DNA of 64,000 nucleotides from Limnohabitans sp. 2KL-17. Its GTDB lineage: Bacteria > Pseudomonadota > Gammaproteobacteria > Burkholderiales > Burkholderiaceae_C. This document shows, piece after piece, positions 1-10,493 of this stretch. The notes beneath the pieces were generated by a model. The model was given only the letters and a program-made list of their open reading frames with translations. It did not search any database and was not told where the DNA came from. The DNA lies in contig NZ_NESK01000020.1 in assembly GCF_003063415.1 (NCBI RefSeq), positions 17,955 to 81,954 of the forward strand, given 5' to 3'. The translations under genes and the position numbers were made by a program. Numbering within the stretch: the stretch's first letter is position 1; every line of letters begins with the position of its first letter.

Positions 1-242
1 CTCATGCTGTCAGGCTGGGCTCAGCTTGCATCCATTACAATTTCGTTCATGTTTCACGCCCGCCTGTTCTCCCTGAACTTTGCTGTTGCCGCCAAGGCAG
101 TTGCTGGCGCGCGTGCAACTTCCACAAAAACCACGACCATTAAGGGCTAATCAGCCTGGTTCGTCGTGCGCCCCCCCCCGGCCAGACGAGCCGGGCAAAC
201 AGTCAGGTCGAACACTGTTTTAAAAATTGAAAGGGCGTTGAA
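1..242 (+). other. Left-edge non-coding stretch with a doubtful 33-codon ORF
   Basis: No recognisable gene lies here. One short open frame at 49-150 could encode 33 residues with an Ala/Thr/Lys-rich end (stop TAA at 148-150), but it has no clear ribosome site and I do not recognise it. The frame is open leftward to the window edge, so it could also be the tail of a truncated gene. A run of nine or more C residues lies near 170-179, followed by a weak CCGG..CCGG pairing. The last 15 bases supply the asd ribosome site (GAAAGGGCG). Confidence 0.25.
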
Positions 243-1400
243 ATGAGCAAGTTAGTAGGTTTGGTCGGCTGGCGCGGCATGGTCGGCTCAGTGTTGATGG
301 ACCGCATGACTCAGGAAAAAGACTTTGACCTGATCGAGCCATTGTTCTTTTCCACATCGAATGCGGGCGGCAAAGCCCCGGCAATGGCCAAGAACGAAAC
401 CACGTTGCAGGACGCATTCAACATCGAGCAGCTCATGCGCTGCGACATCATCATCACTGCCCAGGGCGGCGACTACACATCGGACGTCTTCCCCAAACTG
501 CGCGCTGCAGGATGGCATGGCCACTGGATCGATGCGGCCTCGACCCTGCGCATGGAAAAAGACGCAGTCATTATTCTCGATCCGGTCAACATGCCCGTGA
601 TCAAGAACGCCCTAGCCCACGGTGGCAACAACTGGGTGGGCGGCAATTGCACCGTCTCGTGCATGCTGATGGGCGTGGGCGCTTTGTACAAAGCCGGCCT
701 GGTCGAGTGGATGAGTACCCAGACTTACCAAGCGGCTTCGGGTGGTGGCGCGCAACACATGCGCGAACTGCTGACCCAATACGGCACACTGCACGCCGAA
801 GTCAAAGCCCTGCTGGACGACCCCAAAAGTGCCATTCTGGAAATCGACCGCATGGTGGTCGCCAAACAGCGCGCCCTCACTGCGGCTGAGACTGCCAACT
901 TTGGCGCGCCATTGGGTGGCTCGCTGATCCCATGGATCGACAAAGACCTGGGTATCGGCAAAAACCGGGACGAGCCCGGATGGGGCACATCCAAGGAAGA
1001 GTGGAAGGGCATGGCCGAAACCAACAAGATTCTGGGTTTAGGCGAAGGCTTCAACCTTGCGTCCATTCCCGTTGACGGTTTTTGCGTACGTATTGGCGCG
1101 ATGCGCTGCCACAGCCAGGCCCTGACCTTCAAGCTGAAAAAAGACGTGCCCGTGGCCGACATCGAAGCCATGATCGCCGCAGACAACGGGTGGGTCAAAG
1201 TGGTGCCCAACACCCGTGAAGCCACCGTCAAGGATTTGACCCCTGTGGCCGTGACTGGCACCATGACCATTCCGGTGGGCCGAGTGCGCAAGCTGGCCAT
1301 GGGCCCTGAATACGTGGGCGCATTCACCGTGGGTGACCAGCTTTTGTGGGGCGCAGCCGAGCCGCTGCGCCGCATGTTGCGCATTTTGCTGGACGCCTGA
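243..1400 (+). CDS. asd: Aspartate-semialdehyde dehydrogenase
   Basis: This enzyme makes L-aspartate-4-semialdehyde from aspartyl phosphate with NADPH in the cytoplasm, the branch point for lysine/diaminopimelate, threonine and methionine. The 385-residue product starts with the nucleotide-binding loop [11 protein letters not shown] (residues 6-16). The catalytic cysteine is Cys136 in GGNCTVSC, and the conserved [11 protein letters not shown] segment follows. Length and motifs match the long proteobacterial Asd type. The ATG has a purine-rich ribosome site (GAAAGGG) about 8 nt upstream. It is followed after 44 bp by fimV on the same strand. Confidence 0.96.
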   Translation: MSKLVGLVGWRGMVGSVLMDRMTQEKDFDLIEPLFFSTSNAGGKAPAMAKNETTLQDAFNIEQLMRCDIIITAQGGDYTSDVFPKLRAAGWHGHWIDAASTLRMEKDAVIILDPVNMPVIKNALAHGGNNWVGGNCTVSCMLMGVGALYKAGLVEWMSTQTYQAASGGGAQHMRELLTQYGTLHAEVKALLDDPKSAILEIDRMVVAKQRALTAAETANFGAPLGGSLIPWIDKDLGIGKNRDEPGWGTSKEEWKGMAETNKILGLGEGFNLASIPVDGFCVRIGAMRCHSQALTFKLKKDVPVADIEAMIAADNGWVKVVPNTREATVKDLTPVAVTGTMTIPVGRVRKLAMGPEYVGAFTVGDQLLWGAAEPLRRMLRILLDA

Positions 1401-1444
1401 TGCCCCTGCGGCAACAGAACCCAACGGTCACACCCTGAAAAGAA

Positions 1445-2866
1445 ATGCAGCTCATGCCCGTGCCCAACCGCAGCCATCAGCTCGCTAAGAACTGGACCGT
1501 GGCTGCGGTGTGGGCCTGCGCCAGCATGTCCGCAAAGGCTCTGACCCTGGGCCAATTTTCGGTGGAATCGGGCTTGGGCCAGCCACTTCGGGCGGCCATC
1601 GAGATCACGAACTACAAGGTCGAAGACCTTCGCAAACTCAAGGTTCAATTGGCCGAACCCGCCAGCTTTGAACAAGCCGGCATAGCATTTCCTCAGGCCC
1701 TGAATGGCTTGCAGGCACGTCTGGAGTTTCGTGGAGATGGCAAGCCCTATGTAGCGCTGATCGGGCAAACGCCCGTGAACGACAATTTTCTGGATGTGAT
1801 CGTGGAGGCGCAATGGCCTGCTGGCCGCTTGGCCATGAATTACACACTGCTGGTCTCGCCTTTGCGGCCTACCAAAGCCTCTGCTGAGAAAGTAAAGGGT
1901 GATGAAACGCTTATTGCGCCCGTGGTGTCACCCAAAGCCTTGGCTTCGGTCGCGTTGGCTGAGACCGACACCAAAGGCAAAAACGTTGAAGAAGCCATCA
2001 CCGTCCGGCCCGGCGACACCGCATCCCGACTGGTTTTGCGCAAAATGCCAGCAGGTGTCTCCCTGGACCAAATGCTGCTGGCCATGGTCCGTGCCAACCC
2101 GGAAGCCTTCATTGAAGGCAATGTGAATCTCTTGCGCGAGGGCGTGCAAGTGCAACTGCCGAACGCGCAAGAAGCGGCACAAGTGCCGGCCGAAGAAGCC
2201 CGTCAAACCGTGATCGCGCAAACCATCGACTTTGCGGCCTACGCCAGGCGCTTGGCCCAGACTCCGATGAAGGCTTCTGCCACTGCAACCCGCGAAATGA
2301 CTGGAAAGGTCGGCGAACTGCAGGCCCCTAAACAGCCACAAAACGCACAAGACAAATTGACCCTGAGCAAACGCGAAGTCACAGTCGACAGCGCCGAAGC
2401 GCGACTGGCAGTGGAGCGCGAGATCCAGGACAAGACAGAACAACTGACCGCACTGAAAAAGAACCTGGAAGCATTGAAGTCTTTGGCGGCCGCAAGCGGT
2501 TTGTCAACAACAAGTTCCTCCGATCCATCGGCCCTGACACCGAGCCTGCCCAAGGCCGTCGCAGAATCGGCACCCAGGTCCTTGCTGGATCAGTTCACCA
2601 GCAACCCATCCATCTGGGCGTGGGTGATGGCCCTTTTGGCAGGCATGGCCGCTTGGGTCTGGGTGGTCAGGCGCCGCCCTGATCCCCATGAAAGTTTGTT
2701 TGGACCGACCAGCAGCCAGGCCAAAGCCCCCACCTTAACCCCTTTACCCTCAGGCCTGCCGCCTCAGTTTGCAAACCTCGACCTGAATCTGACACCCGCA
2801 CCTACACCTGAATCCGAGTCCAAGGAAGCCCCTCAGGCCTCCAACCCAAGGGGTCCGAACTCGTGA
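1445..2866 (+). CDS. fimV: FimV-like peptidoglycan-binding inner-membrane protein (short form)
   Basis: FimV family proteins help place polar structures such as type IV pili and secretion systems. The 473-residue product has an N-terminal hydrophobic segment and the FimV N-terminal domain (TLGQFSVESGLGQPLRAAIE, about residues 33-52, running to about 140). A LysM-like segment (VRPGDTASRLV) follows near residue 187. There is a charged coiled-coil near 310-345 and one membrane segment near 390-410 (WAWVMALLAGMAAWVWVV), then a short Pro-rich tail. It is much shorter than the roughly 900-residue Pseudomonas FimV and lacks the acidic cytoplasmic part. The stop overlaps the GTG of truA (GTGA), so translation is coupled. 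The FimV assignment is by domain plan and by the neighbouring truA. Confidence 0.8.
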   Translation: MQLMPVPNRSHQLAKNWTVAAVWACASMSAKALTLGQFSVESGLGQPLRAAIEITNYKVEDLRKLKVQLAEPASFEQAGIAFPQALNGLQARLEFRGDGKPYVALIGQTPVNDNFLDVIVEAQWPAGRLAMNYTLLVSPLRPTKASAEKVKGDETLIAPVVSPKALASVALAETDTKGKNVEEAITVRPGDTASRLVLRKMPAGVSLDQMLLAMVRANPEAFIEGNVNLLREGVQVQLPNAQEAAQVPAEEARQTVIAQTIDFAAYARRLAQTPMKASATATREMTGKVGELQAPKQPQNAQDKLTLSKREVTVDSAEARLAVEREIQDKTEQLTALKKNLEALKSLAAASGLSTTSSSDPSALTPSLPKAVAESAPRSLLDQFTSNPSIWAWVMALLAGMAAWVWVVRRRPDPHESLFGPTSSQAKAPTLTPLPSGLPPQFANLDLNLTPAPTPESESKEAPQASNPRGPNS

Positions 2867-3648
2867 GACTCGCATTGGGCGTCAGCTACTCGGGCACGGC
2901 CTACCAAGGCTGGCAAAGCCAGAGCTCCGGTCTGACCGTTCAGGACAAGCTCGAAAAAGCCCTGGCTCAATTTTGCGATGTACCCCGGGTCAGCACTTTG
3001 TGTGCGGGGCGCACCGATGCGGGCGTACACGGCCTGATGCAAGTGGTGCACTTTGACACCCCACTCGAACGCGAACTGGCTTCGTGGGTACGCGGCACCA
3101 ACCGGTATTTGCCTCACGACATTGCCGTGCAATGGTCCCAATATGTATCCGACAGTTTCCATTGCCGCGCCAGCGCCACAGGGCGGCGTTATGTCTACAT
3201 CGTGCTGGACTCGGTCGTTCGCCCCAGCCTGGAGACGGGCCGTGTGGGCTGGGTCTATCGCCCCCTGGCCGAAGCGCCCATGCGCCAAGCCAGCGAGCAC
3301 TTGCTGGGTGAGCAAGACTTCAGCTCTTTTCGGGCCAGCAGTTGCCAGGCCTTGTCACCCATCAAGACGCTGCGGCACATCCGCATCTCAAGGCATGGCG
3401 CTTACTGGCGGTTTGAATTTGAAGGCAATGCCTTTTTGCACCACATGATCCGCAACATCATGGGTTGCATGGTCAGCATTGGTCAGGGACAACAGAGCCC
3501 GGACTGGATGCGCGAAGTGCTTGAGGCCAAAAACCGCGATGCGGCTGCGCCCACTTTTTCGCCCGATGGCCTGTACTTTGCCGGGCCGATTTACAGCCCC
3601 GAGTGGGGCTTGCCTGACACCACCCCCGCTTTTGATTGGTTGCCATGA
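2863..3648 (+). CDS. truA: tRNA pseudouridine(38-40) synthase
   Basis: TruA converts uridines 38-40 of the tRNA anticodon stem-loop to pseudouridine. The 261-residue product has the signature CAGRTDAGVHG with the catalytic Asp52, preceded by the usual N-terminal SYSGTAYQGWQ. The later motifs ASSCQA and HHMIRNIMG are those of the family. Its GTG start overlaps the fimV stop, and its TGA overlaps the ATG of trpF (ATGA). It is therefore translated within a tight fimV-truA-trpF run, an arrangement common in beta- and gammaproteobacteria. Confidence 0.95.
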   Translation: MRLALGVSYSGTAYQGWQSQSSGLTVQDKLEKALAQFCDVPRVSTLCAGRTDAGVHGLMQVVHFDTPLERELASWVRGTNRYLPHDIAVQWSQYVSDSFHCRASATGRRYVYIVLDSVVRPSLETGRVGWVYRPLAEAPMRQASEHLLGEQDFSSFRASSCQALSPIKTLRHIRISRHGAYWRFEFEGNAFLHHMIRNIMGCMVSIGQGQQSPDWMREVLEAKNRDAAAPTFSPDGLYFAGPIYSPEWGLPDTTPAFDWLP

Positions 3649-4349
3649 CTCAGCCAAACACCCTTTTTGCCAATGCCCCCCAGCAACGCACACGCATCAA
3701 AATGTGCGGCTTCACCCGAGAAGCCGACGTGCTGGCCGCGGCTGCCGCTGGGGCCGATGCCATAGGCTTTGTGCTGTACCCGCCCAGCCCGCGCCATGTC
3801 AGCATCGACCGCGCCGCCGAGCTGGCCCGCTTGCTGCCCGCCTTTGTGACACCAGTGTTGCTGTTTGTCAACGACACGGCCGAACGCATTCAGGCCGCTT
3901 GCGCGGCTGTACCTGGCGCCTTGATCCAGTTTCATGGCGACGAAGCCCCCGAATTTTGCGAGGCCATGAGCCAGGCCACTGGCCGCCCACATCTAAAGGC
4001 GGCCCGAATCCCCCTGACCGAAGTAGCCCAATTCGACTTGGTAAAATTTGGGCATCTCCACAATCAAGCCCAAGCCATCTTGCTCGACGCCCATGTCGAC
4101 GGATACGGCGGAGGCGGGAAAACATTCAATTGGTCACTGCTGCCACCAAACGTCAATGCTCACCTCGTTTTGTCTGGTGGACTCACACCTGCAAACGTGG
4201 CCGATGGCATTCGGGCTCTGCGAACGCACGGCCGGTCTCTGGCCGTTGACGTGAGCTCTGGCATTGAGGCTGAAAAAGGCCTGAAAGATGCCCAAAAAAT
4301 ACAGCAATTTGTTGCGGCAGTCCGCGCCGCCGATGCTGACCTCCTTTGA
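3645..4349 (+). CDS. trpF: Phosphoribosylanthranilate isomerase
   Basis: TrpF catalyses the Amadori rearrangement of N-(5-phosphoribosyl)anthranilate in tryptophan synthesis. The 234-residue product has the N-terminal IKMCGFTRE motif with the general-base Cys21. The ILLDAHVDGYGGGGKTF segment carries the catalytic Asp (about 147), and a phosphate-binding end (LSGGLTPANV, VDVSSGIE) follows. I chose the ATG that overlaps the truA stop; a TTG three codons upstream is open but less likely. A 15-residue leader precedes the barrel. trpB follows after 33 bp. Confidence 0.95.
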   Translation: MTQPNTLFANAPQQRTRIKMCGFTREADVLAAAAAGADAIGFVLYPPSPRHVSIDRAAELARLLPAFVTPVLLFVNDTAERIQAACAAVPGALIQFHGDEAPEFCEAMSQATGRPHLKAARIPLTEVAQFDLVKFGHLHNQAQAILLDAHVDGYGGGGKTFNWSLLPPNVNAHLVLSGGLTPANVADGIRALRTHGRSLAVDVSSGIEAEKGLKDAQKIQQFVAAVRAADADLL

Positions 4350-4382
4350 AATTTTCCGGATTCAATTCCGCCAATACACGCC

Positions 4383-5666
4383 ATGTTCGACTACCAACAA
4401 CCCGACGCCAAGGGCCATTTCGGCATTTACGGTGGCAGTTTCGTCAGCGAAACCCTGACCCACGCCATCAATGAGCTGAAGGCCACTTACGCCAAATACC
4501 AGCACGACCCGGAATTCATCGCCGAATTCAAGTCAGAGCTGGCGCATTTTGTGGGCCGTCCTTCACCGATTTATCACGCTGCCCGCATGAGCCGTGAAAT
4601 GGGTGGTGCGCAAATTTTTCTCAAGCGCGAAGACCTGAACCACACCGGCGCGCACAAGATCAACAACACCATTGGCCAGGCCATGCTCGCCAAGCGCATG
4701 GGCAAGCCCCGTGTGATCGCCGAAACCGGTGCGGGCCAGCACGGCGTGGCCACGGCCACCATCTGCGCCCGTTATGGACTCGAATGCGTGGTCTACATGG
4801 GCGCTGAAGACGTGAAACGCCAAAGCCCCAATGTCTACCGCATGAAGCTGCTTGGCGCGACCGTGGTGCCGGTGGAGTCAGGCAGCAAGACTCTCAAAGA
4901 CGCTCTCAACGAAGCCATGCGCGACTGGGTCGCCAACGTGGACAACACTTTCTACATCATCGGCACCGTGGCCGGCCCCCACCCCTACCCCATGATGGTG
5001 CGCGATTTTCAGAGCGTGATCGGCGAGGAATGCCTCACGCAAATGCCTGAAATGCTGCACAGCCTGAAGATGGCCGAAGAACAGCCGGATGCCGTCATCG
5101 CTTGCGTGGGCGGCGGCAGCAATGCCATGGGCATCTTCCACCCTTACATCCCTTTCGAAAAAACGCGGCTGATCGGCGTGGAAGCGGCTGGCGAGGGCAT
5201 GGACACGGGCAAACACTCCGCCTCACTGCAAATGGGAACACCCGGCGTGCTGCACGGCAACCGCACCTATATTTTGCAAGACGACAACGGCCAGATCACC
5301 GAAACGCACAGCGTGAGCGCTGGGCTGGACTACCCTGGTGTCGGCCCTGAACATGCCTTCCTGAAAGACATTGGTCGCGCCGAGTACGTGGGCATCACCG
5401 ACAAGGAAGCGCTCGAAGCCTTTCATTACCTGTGCCGCACCGAGGGCATCATTCCCGCCCTGGAATCCAGCCACGCCGTGGCCTACGCCATGAAGCTGGC
5501 CAAGACCATGCGCCCCGACCAGTCCATTTTGGTCAACCTGTCCGGACGCGGCGACAAGGACATTGGCACCGTGGCCGATTTGTCCAATGCCGACTTCTAC
5601 TGCCGACCCAGTTGCCAGGGCCAGTCGGTCAAGGGCGCTGAGCAGCCTGTGAATTTCGTGAAGTGA
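4383..5666 (+). CDS. trpB: Tryptophan synthase beta chain
   Basis: This PLP enzyme joins indole and L-serine to give tryptophan, working as an alpha2beta2 complex with TrpA. The 427-residue product has the PLP lysine Lys92 in HTGAHKINN, the phosphate cup GGGSNAMG, and the C-terminal SGRGDKD motif. A C-terminal extension of about 20 residues follows ([20 protein letters not shown]). The ATG is followed directly by the usual YGGSF segment. trpA starts 11 bp after the stop. Confidence 0.97.
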   Translation: MFDYQQPDAKGHFGIYGGSFVSETLTHAINELKATYAKYQHDPEFIAEFKSELAHFVGRPSPIYHAARMSREMGGAQIFLKREDLNHTGAHKINNTIGQAMLAKRMGKPRVIAETGAGQHGVATATICARYGLECVVYMGAEDVKRQSPNVYRMKLLGATVVPVESGSKTLKDALNEAMRDWVANVDNTFYIIGTVAGPHPYPMMVRDFQSVIGEECLTQMPEMLHSLKMAEEQPDAVIACVGGGSNAMGIFHPYIPFEKTRLIGVEAAGEGMDTGKHSASLQMGTPGVLHGNRTYILQDDNGQITETHSVSAGLDYPGVGPEHAFLKDIGRAEYVGITDKEALEAFHYLCRTEGIIPALESSHAVAYAMKLAKTMRPDQSILVNLSGRGDKDIGTVADLSNADFYCRPSCQGQSVKGAEQPVNFVK

Positions 5667-5676
5667 GGGTCCATCA

Positions 5677-6486
5677 ATGAGCCGTATCGATGCCACCCTT
5701 GCCGAGCTGAAATCACAAGGCCGAAAAGCCCTGATCCCTTATGTGACGGCGGGCTTTCCGCAAGCCGGCACCACCGTGCCCTTGATGCACGCCATGGCGC
5801 AGGCTGGGGCCGACATCATTGAGCTGGGGGTGCCCTTTTCAGACCCTTCGGCCGATGGCCCGGTCATCCAGAAAGCCGGCGACAAAGCGTTGGCCCTGGG
5901 CATTGGCACCGTTCAGGTGCTGGCCATGGTGCGCGAATTCCGCCAGACCAACAGCACGACACCCGTGGTGTTGATGGGTTACGCCAACCCTGTGGAACGC
6001 TACGACCAGAAACACGGCACCGACAGCTTCATCCGCGATGCCGCGGCAGCCGGTGTCGATGGCGTGCTGATCGTGGACTACCCGCCTGAGGAGTGCGTGG
6101 CGTTTGCCGCCAAACTCCGCGAGCACAGCATGGACCTGATCTTTTTGCTGGCCCCGACCTCCACCGACGAGCGCATGCAGCAAGTGGCCCAGGTGGCCAG
6201 CGGCTATGTTTATTACGTGTCCCTCAAGGGCGTTACAGGCTCCGGCACACTGGACACAGATGCAGTCGAAGCCATGCTTCCGCGCATCCGCCAGCATGTG
6301 CACATCCCGGTGGGCGTGGGCTTTGGCATTCGCGATGCTGCAACGGCCCAGGCCATCAGCAAAGTGGCCGATGCGGTGGTGATGGGCAGCCGTTTGATCC
6401 AGCTCATCGATGCGGCACCGGCCGACCAGGTCAATGCCGTGGCCGCTGATTTTTTGAGCGGCATTCGCCAAGCTCTGGATGCATGA
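5677..6486 (+). CDS. trpA: Tryptophan synthase alpha chain
   Basis: TrpA cleaves indole-3-glycerol phosphate to indole and glyceraldehyde-3-phosphate and channels indole to TrpB. The 269-residue product has both catalytic acids at canonical positions: Glu49 in [11 protein letters not shown] and Asp60 in SADGP. The phosphate-binding glycines lie in VGVGFGI and VMGSRL. Spacing of 11 bp from trpB and a GAGGG ribosome site fit a single trpFBA unit. Confidence 0.97.
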   Translation: MSRIDATLAELKSQGRKALIPYVTAGFPQAGTTVPLMHAMAQAGADIIELGVPFSDPSADGPVIQKAGDKALALGIGTVQVLAMVREFRQTNSTTPVVLMGYANPVERYDQKHGTDSFIRDAAAAGVDGVLIVDYPPEECVAFAAKLREHSMDLIFLLAPTSTDERMQQVAQVASGYVYYVSLKGVTGSGTLDTDAVEAMLPRIRQHVHIPVGVGFGIRDAATAQAISKVADAVVMGSRLIQLIDAAPADQVNAVAADFLSGIRQALDA

Positions 6487-6494
6487 ACTGAAAA

Positions 6495-6520
6495 GGCCAG
6501 CGCCCATGCTTGTTCTGGCC
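6495..6520 (+). terminator. Weak hairpin after trpA
   Basis: GGCCAG (6495-6500) and CTGGCC (6515-6520) form a 6-bp stem around a 14-nt loop, followed by ACCTTTATTGG rather than a clean T-run. It lies 9 nt after the trpA stop and 66 nt before accD. It could give partial termination or mRNA 3' protection. The short stem and long loop make it doubtful. Confidence 0.3.
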
Positions 6521-6585
6521 ACCTTTATTGGTGCAATGACCCTTTCGTCGTTTCAACGATAATCCGCCGTTGAAGGAGAACCCTC

Positions 6586-7458
6586 ATGAGTTGGCTAGAA
6601 AAACTGCTTCCCCCCAAGATCCAGCACACCGATCCGGCCGACCGCCGCTCGGTTCCAGAAGGCTTGTGGGTCAAATGCCCCAGCTGCGAGACCGTGTTGT
6701 ACAAGACCGATCTCGAAGAAAACCAAAATGTCTGCCCCGGCTGCGCGCACCATCTGCGCATCGGTGCTCGCGCTCGCCTGAATGGCTTCCTGGATGGCGA
6801 AGGTCGCTACGAAATCGGTCAGGAAGTCGTGCCCGTGGACGCCCTGAAGTTCAAGGACAGCCGCAAATACCCCGAGCGCCTGAAGGAAGCCATGAACAAC
6901 ACGGGCGAAACAGACGCCCTGGTCGTCATGGGGGGTGCGGTGCACAGCATCCCCTTGGTGGTGGCCTGCTTCGAGTTTGACTTCATGGGCGGCTCCATGG
7001 GCTCCGTTGTAGGGGAACGCTTTGTGCGTGGCGTCGAAACAGCCATCGAACAAAAAGTGCCTTTTGTTTGCTTCACAGCCACCGGCGGCGCCCGCATGCA
7101 GGAAGGCCTGCTGTCACTCATGCAGATGGCCAAGACCAATGCCGCACTGACCCGCCTGGCCAAAAAGGGCCTGCCCTACATCAGCGTACTGACCGACCCG
7201 ACCATGGGAGGCGTTTCAGCAGGGTTTGCCTTCCTGGGCGACGTGGTCATGGCAGAGCCCAAAGCCCTGATCGGTTTTGCGGGTCCCCGCGTGATTGAAA
7301 GCACCGTGCGCGTGACCTTGCCCGAAGGCTTTCAGCGCGCAGAGTTTCTGCAAACCAAGGGCGCGGTGGATCTGATTTGTGACCGGCGTGAACTGCGCAA
7401 AACCATCGCCAGCACCCTGGCTATGCTGCAGCGCCAGCCCGCCGATGCGGTGAGCTGA
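6586..7458 (+). CDS. accD: Acetyl-CoA carboxylase carboxyltransferase subunit beta
   Basis: AccD pairs with AccA to transfer the carboxyl group from biotin to acetyl-CoA, giving malonyl-CoA for fatty acid synthesis. The 290-residue product has the N-terminal zinc ribbon with Cys31, Cys34, Cys50 and Cys53 (CPSC...CPGC). The crotonase-fold carboxyltransferase domain follows ([35 protein letters not shown]). An AAGGAGAA ribosome site lies just upstream of the ATG. It follows trpFBA, a frequent order in this group. A strong terminator lies downstream. Confidence 0.97.
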   Translation: MSWLEKLLPPKIQHTDPADRRSVPEGLWVKCPSCETVLYKTDLEENQNVCPGCAHHLRIGARARLNGFLDGEGRYEIGQEVVPVDALKFKDSRKYPERLKEAMNNTGETDALVVMGGAVHSIPLVVACFEFDFMGGSMGSVVGERFVRGVETAIEQKVPFVCFTATGGARMQEGLLSLMQMAKTNAALTRLAKKGLPYISVLTDPTMGGVSAGFAFLGDVVMAEPKALIGFAGPRVIESTVRVTLPEGFQRAEFLQTKGAVDLICDRRELRKTIASTLAMLQRQPADAVS

Positions 7459-7476
7459 TTTTTCCCTCTGACCACC

Positions 7477-7512
7477 CATGAAAAAGGCCCTCTTCGGAGG
7501 GCCTTTTTCATG
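7477..7512. terminator. Bidirectional rho-independent terminator, accD / yggT
   Basis: The arm CATGAAAAAGGCCCTC (7477-7492) pairs perfectly over 16 bp with 7497-7512 around a TTCG tetraloop. The A-run and T-run flanking the GC stem let it work in both directions. It sits between the convergent accD (+) and yggT (-) genes and would end both transcripts. Confidence 0.93.
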
Positions 7513-7528
7513 GTGACATCTTGCAGCT

Positions 7529-8077
7529 TCAATGCGTCCAGCCCATTTGCAGCCCCGACATCAGCATGCCCAAGATCTGCAAGACCAGCAGCAGCGCCAA
7601 GGGTGACAGATCGACCCCGCCAATCGAGGGAATCACGCGCTGAAACGGGCGCAAAAAAGGCTCGCAAAGCCGGCTTGTAAGAGCGTACATGGGCGAGCCT
7701 GGGTTGACCCAGGACATGACCGCCAAGACCAGTACCAAGGCGCTCAGCGCGGAGACCACCAACTGGCCCAAGCCCACCAGACTGACCAGCGGCAACAGGA
7801 CCCATGACCCCTGCCCACCCGCCACGAGCAAGAGCAACGAATACTGCACCAGCTTGATCAGGAATGCACCGACCAGACTGGACAGATCCCAGGCAGACCA
7901 TGGGGGTATGGCACGTCGCAACGGCAACAACAACCAGTCGGTCACGGCAAAAACAAACTGCCCCAGAGGCTGATGGAATGAAATGCGTTGCCATTGCATC
8001 AAAAAGCGCAACAGACAGGTGCCCGCGATCAAGCCCGCCACCACCTCCAACACCATACTGACCATCTGATACACCAT
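7529..8077 (-). CDS. YggT family integral membrane protein
   Basis: YggT proteins are small membrane proteins of poorly known role, linked in some bacteria to osmotic tolerance or cell division. The 182-residue product has about four hydrophobic segments and two YggT repeats. The first contains FLMQWQRISFHQPLGQFV and the second SWVNPGSPMYALTSRLCEPF followed by LRPFQRVIPS. I chose the ATG preceded by AAGGAG 6 nt upstream; the open frame runs 36 codons further without a ribosome site. It is divergent from the LON-domain gene, with 31 bp between the starts. Confidence 0.85.
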   Translation of the reverse strand: MVYQMVSMVLEVVAGLIAGTCLLRFLMQWQRISFHQPLGQFVFAVTDWLLLPLRRAIPPWSAWDLSSLVGAFLIKLVQYSLLLLVAGGQGSWVLLPLVSLVGLGQLVVSALSALVLVLAVMSWVNPGSPMYALTSRLCEPFLRPFQRVIPSIGGVDLSPLALLLVLQILGMLMSGLQMGWTH

Positions 8078-8108
8078 TGAATTCTCCTTATCGTGCGATG
8101 ATACCCAG

Positions 8109-8792
8109 ATGCCTGAAAACGACGATCCTTTTCCTCCTGCACAGACGGAATTACCTCTGTTTCCGCTGGGCACCGTGCTTTTCACCGGGGCCTTGCTGCC
8201 CTTGCAATTGTTCGAGCTGCGCTACTTGCAAATGATTGGCGAATGTGAGCGCCTGGGGACCGGGTTTGGCGTGGTGACGCTGACCCAAGGCCGTGAAGTT
8301 CATCGCCCCGGTGATGCGGTCGAGCAATTTGAGCCCATTGGAACCCGGGTGGCGATTGAGCGCATCGAGCGGCCCCGTCCCGGTGTGGTGCTGGTGTGGT
8401 GCCGAGGCCTTGGACGTTTTCGCATTCTCGGCAAACACCAACGCAGCGACGGTCTGTGGCTCGGACAGGTTGAAGACTTGCTTGTTGAGCCAGTCTTGCC
8501 TGTACCCGAGCATTTGCAGTATTTGGCCTCGCAGATCCAGTCGGCACTGGACACCTTGAGCGCGCAAGACAGCGTGGTGCCCCACTGGCCTCAGCCATGG
8601 GCCTTGAACGACTGCGCCTGGTTGTCTGACCGCTGGTGCGAACTGCTGCCCCTGCCTCTGGCCATGAAATACCGACTTTTCACGCTGCAAGAGCCCCTGA
8701 TGCGCCTGGAATTGGTGGGCGATATGGTGGAATCGGCGCCTTCGGCCACTTCTGGCGGCAATGAGGGCCAGAAACCGCCCGCAAACTCTTAA
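8109..8792 (+). CDS. LON N-terminal (substrate-binding) domain protein
   Basis: The 227-residue product is a stand-alone LON-SB (peptidase S16 N-terminal) domain with no ATPase or protease part. It shows the typical start [22 protein letters not shown] (split here as [13 protein letters not shown] then [16 protein letters not shown]). The later [15 protein letters not shown] segment marks the helical end. Such proteins are common in beta- and gammaproteobacteria, and their exact function is unknown. The start is an ATG 31 bp from the divergent yggT. lysS begins 82 bp downstream. Confidence 0.85.
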   Translation: MPENDDPFPPAQTELPLFPLGTVLFTGALLPLQLFELRYLQMIGECERLGTGFGVVTLTQGREVHRPGDAVEQFEPIGTRVAIERIERPRPGVVLVWCRGLGRFRILGKHQRSDGLWLGQVEDLLVEPVLPVPEHLQYLASQIQSALDTLSAQDSVVPHWPQPWALNDCAWLSDRWCELLPLPLAMKYRLFTLQEPLMRLELVGDMVESAPSATSGGNEGQKPPANS

Positions 8793-8874
8793 AATAAAAG
8801 GCTTTGCGCGTTCGCGCCCCTTTACAACCCCGGATCGGGCGGCCCACCGAGCCCGACCCCAACAGCACCTCGCC

Positions 8875-10434
8875 ATGTCTGACACGACTGCCTCTGCCTC
8901 TGCCGCGCAAACCCCTGCGCCCCAGGATGAAAACCAACTGATCGCAGAGCGCCGCGAAAAGCTCAAAGCCATGCGCCAGGCGCAGACTGAGGGCAAAGGC
9001 GTGGCCTTTCCCAACGACTTCAAGCCCGATCACCACGCCGCCAATCTGCACCAGGCCCATGGCGAAAAAACCGCTGAAACCCTGAACGGCGAAGGCGTGG
9101 CCAAAACCCCCGCCAAAGTGGCTGGCCGCATGATGCTCAAGCGTGTGATGGGCAAGGCCAGCTTTGCCACACTGCAAGATGTCACAGGACGCATCCAGGT
9201 TTATGTCACCCGCGACGATGTGGGCGAAGACCTGTATGCCTTGTTCAAACACTGGGATCTGGGCGACATCGTGGGTGTCGAGGGCCATTTGTTCAAAACC
9301 CGCACTGGCGAGTTGTCGATCCATGCCACCTCGATCCGCATGCTGACCAAGAGCCTGAGGCCGATGCCCGACAAATTCCACGGTGTGGCCGACCAGGAAG
9401 TGAAGTACCGCCAGCGCTACGTGGACCTGATGACCGACGAAACCGCACGCAAGCGCTTCATGGCCCGCAGCAAAGCCGTCAGTGGCATCCGTGAGTTCAT
9501 GGTCAAGCACGGCTTCCTGGAAGTCGAAACGCCCATGCTGCACCCGATTCCCGGTGGTGCCAACGCCAAGCCCTTTGTGACTCACCACAATGCGCTGGAA
9601 CAAGAAATGTTTTTGCGCATTGCCCCTGAGCTGTACCTCAAGCGTTTGCTGGTGGGGGGGTTTGAACGCGTGTTCGAGATCAACCGAAACTTTCGCAACG
9701 AAGGCATCTCGGTGCGCCACAACCCCGAGTTCACCATGATGGAGTTCTACGCGGCTTACTGGAATTACCAGGACCTGATGACCTTCACGGAAAGCCTGAT
9801 CCGTGACGCCGCCATGATTGCCGCAGGCACGCTCGACCTGAGCTACAACGGCAAACCGGTAGACCTGAACAAGCCTTTCACGCGCTTGACCATCCGCGAG
9901 GCCATCCTCAAACACACCGAGGCGGGTGAAAACGTGGACAACGCCGAGTGGCTGCGCAATGCGCTGAAAAAGCTGGGCATGAGCGAAGCCAAGGACAAAC
10001 TGTCCACCCGCAGCCTGGCCAGTCTGCAGGTGTTTTATTTCGAGGAAACCGTGGAAGACAAGCTCTGGGAGCCGACCTTCATCATGGAGCACCCTACCGA
10101 AATTTCACCCCTGGCGCGCGCCAACGACACACGGCCTGAAGTGACCGAGCGCTTTGAGCTCTACATCACCGGACGCGAGTTCGGCAACGGCTTCAGTGAA
10201 TTGAACGACGCCGAAGACCAGGCCGCCCGCTTCCATGCCCAGGTGGCCGCCAAGGACGATGGCGACGACGAAGCCATGTACTACGACCACGATTTTGTGC
10301 GTGCGCTCGAATACGGCATGCCGCCCGCAGGTGGCTGTGGCATCGGCATTGACCGCCTGATGATGCTGCTGACCGACAGCCCCAGCATCCGCGACGTGAT
10401 CTTGTTCCCGGCGCTGCGCCATATTCAAGGCTGA
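8875..10434 (+). CDS. lysS: Lysine--tRNA ligase (class II)
   Basis: LysS charges tRNA-Lys. The 519-residue product has an N-terminal OB-fold anticodon-binding domain (about residues 60-180, with [11 protein letters not shown]). The class II core follows, with motif 2 [20 protein letters not shown] and motif 3 [16 protein letters not shown] chose the ATG at the beginning of [12 protein letters not shown]; the frame is open 38 codons further but that would overlap the LON gene. The first 40 residues are a low-complexity leader usual in this group. A strong terminator follows. Confidence 0.96.
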   Translation: MSDTTASASAAQTPAPQDENQLIAERREKLKAMRQAQTEGKGVAFPNDFKPDHHAANLHQAHGEKTAETLNGEGVAKTPAKVAGRMMLKRVMGKASFATLQDVTGRIQVYVTRDDVGEDLYALFKHWDLGDIVGVEGHLFKTRTGELSIHATSIRMLTKSLRPMPDKFHGVADQEVKYRQRYVDLMTDETARKRFMARSKAVSGIREFMVKHGFLEVETPMLHPIPGGANAKPFVTHHNALEQEMFLRIAPELYLKRLLVGGFERVFEINRNFRNEGISVRHNPEFTMMEFYAAYWNYQDLMTFTESLIRDAAMIAAGTLDLSYNGKPVDLNKPFTRLTIREAILKHTEAGENVDNAEWLRNALKKLGMSEAKDKLSTRSLASLQVFYFEETVEDKLWEPTFIMEHPTEISPLARANDTRPEVTERFELYITGREFGNGFSELNDAEDQAARFHAQVAAKDDGDDEAMYYDHDFVRALEYGMPPAGGCGIGIDRLMMLLTDSPSIRDVILFPALRHIQG

Positions 10435-10452
10435 GCAACGCACAGCACCCAC

Positions 10453-10480
10453 AAAAAACCCGGCCATTGCCGGGTTTTTT
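10453..10480. terminator. Bidirectional terminator after lysS
   Basis: Six A residues, CCCGGC (10459-10464), a CATT loop, GCCGGG (10469-10474) and six T residues form a perfect 12-bp stem. It lies 18 bp after lysS and 13 bp past the end of the convergent small membrane protein gene, so it can serve both strands. Confidence 0.93.
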
Positions 10481-10493
10481 CTGGCTTGCGGCT

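Noticed and set aside
725..1813. A 362-codon frame antisense to asd and fimV
   Set aside because: It spans two well-supported genes and its product is low in known motifs.
8793..8874. Lysine riboswitch before lysS
   Set aside because: The gap is only 82 bp, too short for a lysine riboswitch, and shows no matching helices by eye.
8680..10092. A 470-codon open frame antisense to lysS
   Set aside because: It mirrors lysS codon structure and has no family features; lysS is certain.
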